64,000 nucleotides of DNA, from the NCBI GenBank assembly GCA_009746045.1, contig RPFO01000114.1, forward strand, positions 250,001 to 314,000. Direction: 5' to 3'. This document shows positions 56,755 to 64,000 of the stretch, piece by piece (the first letter of the stretch is position 1; every line of letters begins with the position of its first letter). The notes beneath the pieces were generated by a model that saw nothing but the letters and a program-made list of their open reading frames with translations, ran no database searches and was not told the DNA's origin. This DNA is from Mesostigma viride (taxonomy: Eukaryota; Streptophyta; Mesostigmatophyceae; Mesostigmatales; Mesostigmataceae). The translations under genes were made by a program, and so were the position numbers.

Positions 56755-59519
56755 AACACACGCGCGCGTGCACACACACACACACCTTCACACGCAGTTC
56801 TTGCTCTAAACCCGCTTGCCCTTGCATAGTCCTTCTTATCAATCAACCACTCTTCCCTGCCCTGCCCTTGACGACAGGCGGAGCAGATCGGCAAGTCAAG
56901 CGCGCCGGGACCCGCCAGCAGCATGCCCGGAGCCAACAACCCCGCCGCCGCCCCGTCCGCCTCGGCCACGGGCGGTGCCAAGTCACGCGTGGAACCCCGC
57001 AGCCCCGTGACGCGTCGCATGATCGCGGCCGGGCGCTGGGCGCACCCACTCGCGCGCGTGGAGAAGGGATGCCTGCTGCTGGCGGACGAGAACTTGGGGG
57101 GGTTGTTCTCGCAGACGGTCATTTTTATACTGGAGCACGGCCCGCAGGGGACGCTTGGGGTCATCCTGAACCGCCCCACGGGCCTCAAGATGGGCGACCT
57201 GGGCGGGCTCACGCAGAAGATGTCCGGCGTATTCGCGGGCTCAGATACGTACATGGGCGGCCCGGTCGCGCAGGTGGGCGCGCAAGCTATTTATAGGAAA
57301 CCGCGCTATCTATAGGAACCGCGTGATATTCTGTACGGAATCAGAAGGCAAAACCTTGTTGGTGGTAGTGTTTTAGAGTACCTGTGGGGCAGGTAGGCGC
57401 GTGCTGTTTATAGCACAGCTCAATGCTCAGCAGCCATGTTGGAAGGAGTGTCACAGTGCCCTTTGCGCAGGTGTGCTACAGCATTCCGGGGTGGCCTGCG
57501 CCCCTCAGATGGTAGAACAGCTGCAGGTGTCGCTGTAGGCGTAGTTAAGCTTGCTAGCGGGTATGGGGTGGGTGTGTCGATGGGTGGACTCCCTTTCGCT
57601 GACTCCAGCACCCTGCTTAGTGTGGACATGGTGCTCTTGTCAGTCTTGGTTGGTTTAGCTAATCGTAATCGTACTGGTACTCTATTGGTTTATCTAACCG
57701 TACTCGAACTGTTTTGTTCATCTAATCATCGTCCCTCATGCTGGTCATGGTGCGACTCCCTCGTTTCCCCTTGGCCTTGGCACATCGCAGTCGTCGTCCG
57801 GTGCCGCATGTGCATGCCTGCCTTTCTGCGTTGGTGGCTTGAATGTGCGAAATGGTGCAATCTGGTCAAATTCCCATACTGCACTGTAACATCATCTTAG
57901 TGCTCAGTTATACGATCGTTTTGCACTGCTATCACCCCCTCCCGAACACCGTGCCCATCCTCCTTTTATTGCAAGCCAAGCCGGGCATCACACCACCTCT
58001 CTGACTACCGCCTTGAACAGCGTGGTCATCCCTCCCTTTGCGCTATACCCGTATTGCGCACCAGAACACCATCCTCATCGTCCACGGCAAGGAGGGTGTC
58101 ATCCCGTCTCTCTCTTACCCTAGCACCCAGCCTGCCCTGATCATCGCACCGTTCTTACCCACCAGAACACCATCCTCATCCTCCACAGCAAGGCGGGTGT
58201 CATCCCGTCTCTCTCTTACCCTAGCGCCCAGCCTGCCCTGATCATCGCACCGTTCTTACCCACCAGAACACCATCCTCATCCTCCACAGCAAGGCGGGTG
58301 TCATCCCGTCTCTCTCTTACCCTAGCGCCCAGCCTGCCCTGATCATCGCACCGTTCTTACCCACCAGAACACCATCCTCATCCTCCACAGCAAGGCGGGT
58401 GTCATCCCGTCTCTCTCTTACCCTAGCGCCGCGCCTGCCCTGATCATCGCACCGTTATCACCCTTTCCAGAACACCATCCTCATCCTGCACGGAAAGGCG
58501 GGCATCTCCAAAGGGGACGAGGTGGTCGACGGCGTGTTCACGTGCCAGCTGGATGAGGCCACGGTGGGTGTTATATAGTACATGCTGCTATGTAGTACAT
58601 GCGGCAGCATATACTGCAAGCTATACTTTACACTTTTGTTGCCCTTATCTTAGCAATATGCCAGCTGGAAGAGGTTGCAGTGTGTGACGGTCTGCAGCAA
58701 GCATCTTAGGCTAATATAAGTTTCATGTATGCACATTTAGCTGTCATGTTCACAACGTGCACGTGCCAGCTGGATGAGGTGAATGAGTGCGGCGGCATGC
58801 ACTAAAGGTTTCTTTTCTTTTACTGTGTCTGTTCATGTGTGTGCTCTCGTGCGTGGAGTTAAAAGCCTGCATTAAGCCCATATGCCTGCGGGCCAACGTG
58901 CCACCCTGCGCGTGAGCATCCATATTTATTTGCATCCTGCCATTCCATCTACATATATCCTTACACAAGCAGTTCACCTCCTTGTTCTACAAGCTCTTGG
59001 GGGGGGGGTGGGGGAGGTGGGGAAGATTGCAGAAATCTTGCCCATCTCCTGCGATTCTCGTCTCATAAAACGATTGCTAATTGTATCTCCATCCCGCCGT
59101 TTTCACATCTACTCATAGCCCCCACTTCGTTCTAGTTGACGTGTCTGTATCCTTTCCTTCATCACTATCTTGAGCTCGCATCTTATCTCTCCCCCCCCCA
59201 TGTCCTTATTCCCGCCTTTTTGAACCCCCCACTTTTTTTCAATACCCCGCAGGCGGCGGTCGCGTCGGGCGCGGCCAAACCGGTCGACTTCCGCTTCTTC
59301 CTGGGACACTCGGGCTGGGCCCCTGGCCAGCTGCAGCAGGAGCTGAACATGGGCAGCTGGTACGTGGGGGCGGGCAGCAGTGACATCGTGACCAACCAGT
59401 GCCTCAATCTGCGGCGGCCGCTGTGGCGCCAGATTATGGACCTGCTGGGGGGAAAACCGGCCGCGGTGGTGGCTCGCATGGACGATGAGGACGGGGGGCA
59501 GTACCTGGGGACGGAGTGA
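55299..59519 (+). CDS. AlgH/UPF0301 (DUF179, YqgE-like) protein, four exons
   Basis: Exons: 55299-55751, 56878-57273, 58471-58563 and 59253-59519, all introns phase 0 with GT-AG ends (CAG|GTGAGG, ACAG|GCG, CAG|GTGGGC, CCAG|AAC, ACG|GTGGGT, GCAG|GCG). This predicts ~402 residues, stopping at TGA 59517-59519. The first ATG is my choice; the frame is open further upstream. Residues 1-60 are Ser-rich and lack many acidic residues, like a plastid transit peptide, followed by a Gly/Ser/Lys linker. The conserved core starts DWRAFRARLFAMEQ, then WAHPLARVEKGCLLLAD, GLFSQTVIFILEH, GTLGVILNRPTG, GGPV, TILILHG, DGVF, VDFRFFLGHSGWAPGQLQQELN, WYV and the C-terminal LWRQIMDLLGG. These are the hallmarks of the AlgH family found in bacteria and, as plastid-type proteins, in plants and algae. 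Biochemical function in the family is not established. Confidence 0.85.
55752..56877 (+). other. Intron 1 of AlgH gene, built of tandem blocks
   Basis: It contains a doubled ~70-bp TA-rich block (55769-55880), a second copy of the exon 1 end plus donor (55949-55969) and four copies of a ~30-bp TTTTTTGCAGTGGA unit (56130-56250). It then has ~3.5 copies of a 39-bp unit with TCTTGTTTCCACCAGGGCAT (56260-56410) and a (CA)n microsatellite (56690-56785). Confidence 0.7.
57274..58470 (+). other. Intron 2 of AlgH gene with exon-edge copies
   Basis: A degenerate copy of the exon 2 donor region at 57389-57413 (original 57270-57296). Four tandem copies of the exon 3 acceptor and first codons lie at 58061-58470. 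Confidence 0.75.
58061..58470 (+). repeat. 101-bp tandem array derived from exon 3 start
   Basis: CCAGAACACCATCCTCATC begins at 58061, 58162, 58263 and 58364, and in the true exon at 58467 (spacings 101, 101, 101, 103). Each unit carries an acceptor-like CAG plus the exon's first ~12 codons with changes, then intron-like text. The period is not a multiple of 3. Confidence 0.9.
58564..59252 (+). other. Intron 3 of AlgH gene with exon 3-end copies
   Basis: TGCCAGCTGGATGAGG of the exon 3 end (58543-58558) recurs at 58659-58674 (one change) and 58764-58779 (exact). Confidence 0.75.
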
Positions 59520-59640
59520 AGAAAAAAAATATTTGCGCAGTCCCTTGCATTATGCCAGCACCTGGGCATGGAGTGAAGATGAAAGTCTCAATCTTTTGCC
59601 TGGAATGGATTAGGGGCCAGTGCCTCGGGATGGAGTGGAG
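59499..59640 (+). repeat. Degenerate copies of AlgH stop region
   Basis: CAGTACCTGGGGACGGAGTG AAG (59499-59521) recurs as CAGCACCTGGGCATGGAGTG AAG (59556-59578) and CAGTGCCTCGGGATGGAGTG GAG (59618-59640). Confidence 0.75.
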
Positions 59641-59897
59641 TGGATTCTCATGATCTCTTCAATAATGTCCTCACACCAGTGCGCGGGGCTGCAGGGAAGC
59701 CGCCGCACACAAACCGAGCCACGTGCTGCATGGCTGAATCTGGATGGCTGTGGGGGTATCTGTGAGCTGTGCGGGTGGTTTCCCGCGCTGCCCAGCCCAA
59801 GGATGCAAGTCCCCGGTTGCAGGGCAGGGCAAGGACTAACAATATCAATGGTTTTGAGAGGTGAGGGGCCCCGCCTGGGGCTATGCATCTGACCTTT

Positions 59898-59993
59898 ACA
59901 ACGAGGGGTCAACGAGGGGCTAGCGAGGGGCTAACGAGGGGTCAACGAGGGATCATCGAGGGGCCAATGAGGGGTCAATGAGGGGCCATGCCT
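59898..59993. repeat. ~11-bp minisatellite ACGAGGGGTCA
   Basis: About eight or nine variants (ACGAGGGGTCA, GCGAGGGGCTA, ATGAGGGGCCA) in tandem. Confidence 0.85.
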
Positions 59994-60000
59994 GCAAAGC

Positions 60001-60098
60001 CTAGGCTGCCGCTGCTTCTTCTTCTGCCGCCGCCGCCAGTGTCATGCCCCAGTTTGTGCCCGTGGACTTGACCTTCCGGAGGATGAACAGCTCGACCG
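60001..60098 (-). CDS. Possible last exon of a minus-strand gene
   Basis: On the minus strand the pyrimidine-rich acceptor CCCACTCAG ends at 60099. The following frame reads VELFILRKVKSTGTNWGMTL and an Ala/Glu tail to TAG at 60003-60001. The residues before the low-complexity tail look like folded protein. I do not recognise the family and found no upstream exon, so this may be spurious. Confidence 0.3.
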
Positions 60099-61038
60099 CT
60101 GAGTGGGCTGGGGATGAGTGAGGACTTCTCGAGGGGTCATTGCCTATAGGGAGGGCTGAAGGGGGGGGGAGGGTTTGGGCACGGGCAGGGGCACGAGCAG
60201 GGGCCTGGGCCTTGGGGTCTTGGGGCCTTTTGTCAAGATCGGTGGCTTCCTTCCATCCAGTATTCATTGAGGGAGTTGCCTTGCTTCCGTCCAGTATTCA
60301 TGGAGGGTGAGGGGGGGCTGGGCAGGGGCCTTGGGGTTTTATCAACAGGGACGGCTTCTCTGTCCAAATTGCTAGGTCAAAGGGGCGGCCTTCTTTCCAT
60401 CGATATTAAGCAAAGGGGTATGCTTGGAATGGAAAGGCGAGAGGGAGTTGCCTTCTTTCCATCGAGCATTTTGCACAGGGCTGCGGTGCGTGTACAAACA
60501 ACGAGAGGAATCCAGGTCCTCATATTGCCTGCAGCCCATTTTTGGGTCTCTTGTACATTTTTAGATTTTTCCTGTGTGTCATTTTGTAGATAGGTTCTAT
60601 GATATCTAGAAGCATAATGCCATTCACTCATAAGGCAGCACGCAGGGCAATATGAGGGGTATAGTTAGGAAGTCTGTTCTGCTTATTCACAGTAAGAAAA
60701 TTGGTCCCCATTATACTGGCTGTCTCATTGCTTGTTTGATTCATTCATTCAACCACCTCCGTTGGGAGAGTCTCATTGATACAATGTCTCCAGATTTCCG
60801 GCCTGCGCTGGTCATTGTCTCATTGATACACAGTGCTTAGTCCTCTTGGTTGTGCAGGGGATTGGGCAGTCTATAGGGTATGCAAGTGCTGCGTTGTGTG
60901 CCCGAAGTCATGAAGGTCTGGATGAGCTAGGGCAAGGACTTGTATGTACATTTTCCCCTGGCTAATAAGGGGTGGTTATTCAGTGTCTTATACAACAATT
61001 ATGATGCAGATCGATTTGTTTACATAAAAGAAATATGT
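60099..61038. other. Non-coding stretch with short duplications
   Basis: TTCCATCCAGTATTCATTGAGG-type text is doubled near 60251 and 60287, and GTTGCCTTCTTTCCATCGA-type text near 60385 and 60445. A class III-like CCTCCGTTGGGAGAG lies at 60746. No gene. Confidence 0.4.
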
Positions 61039-61275
61039 TACCATTAATTAATTAATAGACACGTGACTGCGTCATGCACGTGAGCATAAGTCCTCAGTGG
61101 GAGGGGAACATTGGATGGAATGGTTGATGTAAGCTATCTAGGTCCTCATTACAGGGTTGTGGGCACCACGGCCCGAATCGCTATGAATGCCATACGCGTT
61201 CACACGCGGAGCCCCCACAGACTTGGGGGTGGTCTCCTGCATCACTACTTAATTGCCATCTATCCTTGCGTACCA
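61039..61275 (-). mobile_element. LINE A 3' fragment (minus)
   Basis: (TTAA)n, then the inverse class I hairpin with small changes (CACGTGACTGCGTCATGCACGTG), then text complementary to 20600-20800, e.g. GGCCCGAATCGCTATGAATGCC. Confidence 0.75.
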
Positions 61276-61300
61276 TCTGCCTCCATTGAATTGAATTGAA

Positions 61301-62110
61301 TTGGAACATAACTCCGTTGGGGGGATATACATGTAGCACATATCCCTGAGAAGGGGTCTATGGCTTTTAATACACTCTGGGCTACTTCCTGCAAGGGTAG
61401 GGTGTAAACTACACCTGCTCTGGGTGCACAAAGTGCACCTGCACACCACTATGACTATCCTATAGCACCTACCGAAAGGCGCGGGCGTAGGGGGGAAGAT
61501 CATCATGGCTATACAAAGGCTAGCTAGGGCGCGTGGCTTCTCAGCAGAGAGTAACTCCCTGCATGGGCACAGCATAATTAAATAAAGCTAGGCATCATCT
61601 AGCGGTGTGGCACGTCATAGGCACACATGTACATGATTGAATGCTACTTAAGGCATCATCTGGTATAGGGCCTGTAGTAGGCGTACATGTACAATTAATT
61701 AATTAATTAAAATCATAGCTCCGTGGGGAGCATATGTAACACATAGCCCTGAGAAAGGGGCATCTATGGGTTTGTAATACAATCAGGGCGATAACCTGCA
61801 GGTGTAGGATGTACAACTATCACCTGCTCTGGGTGCACTAGGTGCACCTGCACCTCCATGATGGTTCATGCCTCCTAAACAAGCACAGGCACACAAGGCG
61901 GCTTGAGGAGAGGGCCTAGAAGGCCTGCATGACATATGGGGTGGAATTAGGTATGTGGCTAGGCTATAGCTGGGGTACACATGGCCTCTCAGCAGAGAGT
62001 AACTCCCTGCATGGGCAAAGCATGACTCGAAATTGCTACGGCTATTGCAAGGGCGGGTGTGGGCCCATCACGTAGGCATACATGTCCACGTCACTAAGCT
62101 TTCTAGTCTA
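61301..62110 (-). mobile_element. Two tandem family E 3' regions (minus)
   Basis: Copy 1 at about 61301-61690 starts with an (AATTG)n tail and CTCCGTTGGGGGG. Copy 2 at about 61692-62110 starts with a (TTAA)n tail and CTCCGTGGGGAG. Both contain CAGAGAGTAACTCCCTGCAT. Confidence 0.65.
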
Positions 62111-62194
62111 CACTACTGCTATATATTCCCTAGGCTGGGGTGGCTGGGGTGGCTGGGGCGGCTGGGGCGGCAGGGGTCGCCTGCCAGGGCTTGA

Positions 62195-62345
62195 CAGTGG
62201 GCGAGGTAGATTCTGATCAGGCATTCCGCAAAGGTGAAAACCATTTGCGTTCAGTGCCGGGCCGCGGAAAACGCGGAAAAACGCGATCTGCAAATGAATC
62301 CGACCGGAATCGAACTGGGGACCTCTCGCATTAATTTTGCTGACT
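62195..62345 (-). repeat. SINE-like repeat with tRNA B-box-like motif, copy 1
   Basis: The minus strand contains GCGAGAGGTCCCCAGTTCGA TTCCGG, which resembles the T-arm and variable loop of a tRNA (B-box AGTTCGATTCC), then a body with GCAAATGGTTTTCACCTTTG. It is homologous to 63810-63945. I see no complete tRNA fold. Confidence 0.45.
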
Positions 62346-62539
62346 ATAGGACGGACGTCTCCGGTTACCATGGCATCGCCAACTTACACCTACAGTCATC
62401 CGCAAAAGTTCTCCTGTCCGGGGAGTGATGCAAGCCTTTCGGATTTGGTACTAGATAAATCACTCGAGATCTGTGTGTAGGAGTACTACACACGTGTCTG
62501 CACGCGAGACTTGTTCAGTCTCGCACCGTGAGACGGGCT

Positions 62540-62745
62540 GAACACGGCTGAATGCCCGAGGTAGATGTCCGCCCCCTTCCAGTAGACCGGCTTCTGCCCC
62601 GCCGTCTGCCGAAGCTGGAGGTAGGTCGGCCATAGCTCCCGTCGCCGTTGTTGCTGCGTCAAGGTCAAGTCGTCGTCCAGCGTGTAGGCGGTCCCCCCAA
62701 GCCGCTTGCGACACTTGAGGAACTCCATCTTATCCGCCATGGCAT
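62540..62745 (-). pseudogene. LINE ORF1-like C-terminal module, copy 4
   Basis: From ATG 62740: MADKMEFLKCRKRL, LDDDLTLTQQQRRRELWP, TYLQLRQTAG and KPVYWKGADIYLG. The most intact copy of the module. Confidence 0.6.
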
Positions 62746-62794
62746 GTACAAGGCCACGGCTACTAGGCCTGACTATTCTACACTACTGTTGTAT

Positions 62795-63060
62795 TCGATC
62801 CCCTAAGCTGGGGCGTCTGGAGGTGCTGGGGCCGCGGGGGTCGCTTGTCAGGGCTTGTGGCCGACGTAGATGGTCGCCCCCTTCCATGCAGTACACCGGC
62901 TTCCCTGCCGCGGTCTGCCGGAGCTGGAGGTAGGTCGGCCATAGCTCCCGTCTCTGTTGGTGCTGCGCCAGGGTCAAGTCGCACGTGGTCCAAGGTGAAG
63001 GGAGTCTTCTCAAGCCGCTTGCGGCGTCTGAGAAACGAAATCTTGTCCGATGGGCTCTTA
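62795..63060 (-). pseudogene. LINE ORF1-like C-terminal module, copy 5
   Basis: The minus strand reads SDKISFLRRRKRLEKTPFTL, then a frame change in the LDDDLT region, then LAQHQQRRELWPTYLQLRQT and a Pro/Ala/Ser end. A short LINE A fragment (GGAGGCTGCCCGGGTGTGAG) lies at 63136-63158. Confidence 0.6.
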
Positions 63061-63159
63061 AAGATGAGAAGAAGCGGGGGCGCCCCTGCCTTACCCCGCG
63101 CGCCGGGAAGGCGGTGGGCCTCCATATTACAGACAAACCAGGAGGCTGCCCGGGTGTGA

Positions 63160-63596
63160 GCCTGTCACGTCCAGGGTGGGGGTCTAGTAAAGCCGCGAAA
63201 CCTAACTAAGCTAATCTACGAAATCCTAGCTCACTCCATATATATGCAATGAAAGTATATCTTAATTGCCAGGGTTGTGGGTGAACCCCAGGTGGATATG
63301 CCCCCAAAACCCCTCAGGCTCCGGGAGAATTAAGGCTGCCTAGATATTCTCCTGGGCTATCGGGGATTAGGATGCAACCTCAACCCCCACACCCGTCATC
63401 ATGGCCGAGCGTACAGTCGTCTTGGATAGTCTGGATGACGCGGAGTTGCTTTCTGGGACTCCAGACCTGGGCGAGTGAGTACGTCGCGCCACTTGCCTTC
63501 ACGGGTGAAGTATCCGCGTACAAAAGTACCTCATCGCCGGCCCATGGATCGGGTACTCCGTGGCATGCCTTCAGTGCATTACTGATGATCGATTGA
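63160..63596. other. Non-coding stretch
   Basis: No feature recognised. Confidence 0.4.
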
Positions 63597-63800
63597 TTAA
63601 GAACATAACTCCGTTGGGAGGATACGTAACACTTGCCCTGAGAAGGGGGCCTATTGTTTTTACTGATACATTCTGAGCACATGGGGCTATGTACAACCCA
63701 GTGCAGGTGGGGGGTGTAAACAGCGGCACCTACTCTGGCATGCACGAGGTGCACCTGCACCTCTGGACATCGGTATTCCAGCAGCTAAGGTGCAGACATG
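63597..63800 (-). mobile_element. Family E fragment (minus)
   Basis: AAGAACATAACTCCGTTGGG starts the copy. The homology to 61303 onwards runs through CTGAGAAGGGGGCCTAT and GTGCACCTGCACCTC. Confidence 0.6.
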
Positions 63801-63809
63801 GGGTGGAAG

Positions 63810-63945
63810 ATTTTCTGATTTGGCACGCCGCAAAGGTGAAAACCATTTGCGTTCAGTGCCGGTCCGCGGAAAACGCGATCTGCAAACGAATCCAGGCCGG
63901 AATCGAGCTGGGGACCTCTCGCACCAATTTTTGCTGACTATAGGA
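63810..63945 (-). repeat. SINE-like repeat, copy 2
   Basis: Homologous to 62195-62345: CGCAAAGGTGAAAACCATTT, GCGGAAAACGCGATCTGCAA, and CTGGGGACCTCTCGCA (plus strand). The B-box-like stretch is AGCTCGATTCC. Confidence 0.45.
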
Positions 63946-63949
63946 AGAT

Positions 63950-63983
63950 TAATTAATTAATAGACACGTGACTGCGTCACAGG
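63950..63983 (-). mobile_element. 34-bp minimal retro-insertion: hairpin plus tail only
   Basis: On the minus strand it reads a short 5' CC, TGTGACGCAGTCACGTGTCT and then ATTAATTAATTA. It is flanked by the perfect 11-bp duplication TATAGGAAGAT (63939-63949 and 63984-63994). The insertion split the SINE-like flank. Confidence 0.8.
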
Positions 63984-64000
63984 TATAGGAAGATGATTGT

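Overview
The window is eukaryotic nuclear DNA, most likely from an alga or another plastid-bearing protist. Three things suggest this: spliced genes with GT-AG introns and GC-rich exons; a multi-exon AlgH/UPF0301 (DUF179) gene whose N-terminus looks like a plastid transit peptide; and a bacterial-type RNase III. Gene density is very low. Only five protein genes are well supported. Most of the remainder is transposable elements, micro- and minisatellites, and unique non-coding DNA. The species cannot be named from sequence alone.

Layout. 0.3-1.0 kb: last exon of an unrecognised gene, with a paralogue at 36.9-37.6 kb sharing the same intron position. 1.46-3.2 kb: a piggyBac-like TTAA-flanked non-autonomous element. 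4.8-6.8 kb: debris of ORF1-type LINE relatives. 8.3-16.0 kb: a young Copia-like LTR retrotransposon on the minus strand, inserted in a CCACC-rich satellite. 17.25-20.84 kb: a 5'-truncated endonuclease/reverse-transcriptase LINE with a 12-bp target-site duplication. 21.5-26.2 and 38.1-44.0 kb: nested LINE families, including a 714-bp perfect (CATC)n array inside a LINE 3' UTR. 31.5-32.4 kb: RNase III. 33.35-33.84 kb: an EF-hand membrane protein. 34.0-34.7 kb: a MITE. 35.0-35.6 kb: a GGA/GGAGCA array. 45.3-47.2 kb: minisatellites. 49.17-50.90 kb: a hAT element with perfect 8-bp duplications and a related empty site at 46.54 kb. 55.3-59.5 kb: the four-exon AlgH-family gene. 60-64 kb: more LINE and SINE-like pieces.

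Three themes stand out. (1) Non-LTR elements with different bodies share one of three 3'-terminal hairpin classes, followed by (TTAA)n-like tails instead of poly(A). One insertion is only 34 bp, just hairpin plus tail, with an 11-bp duplication. This looks like a set of RT-coding LINEs mobilising ORF1-only or non-coding partners through a shared 3' hairpin. (2) The edges of exons in the AlgH gene, and the stop regions of two genes, are repeated as degenerate local copies in the neighbouring introns or 3' flanks. (3) The LTR element has an unusual order (integrase before the protease-like domain) and four reading frames, each -1 to the last. C7 and G7 tracts lie in the correct frame to explain the first two shifts, either as frameshift sites or as assembly errors.
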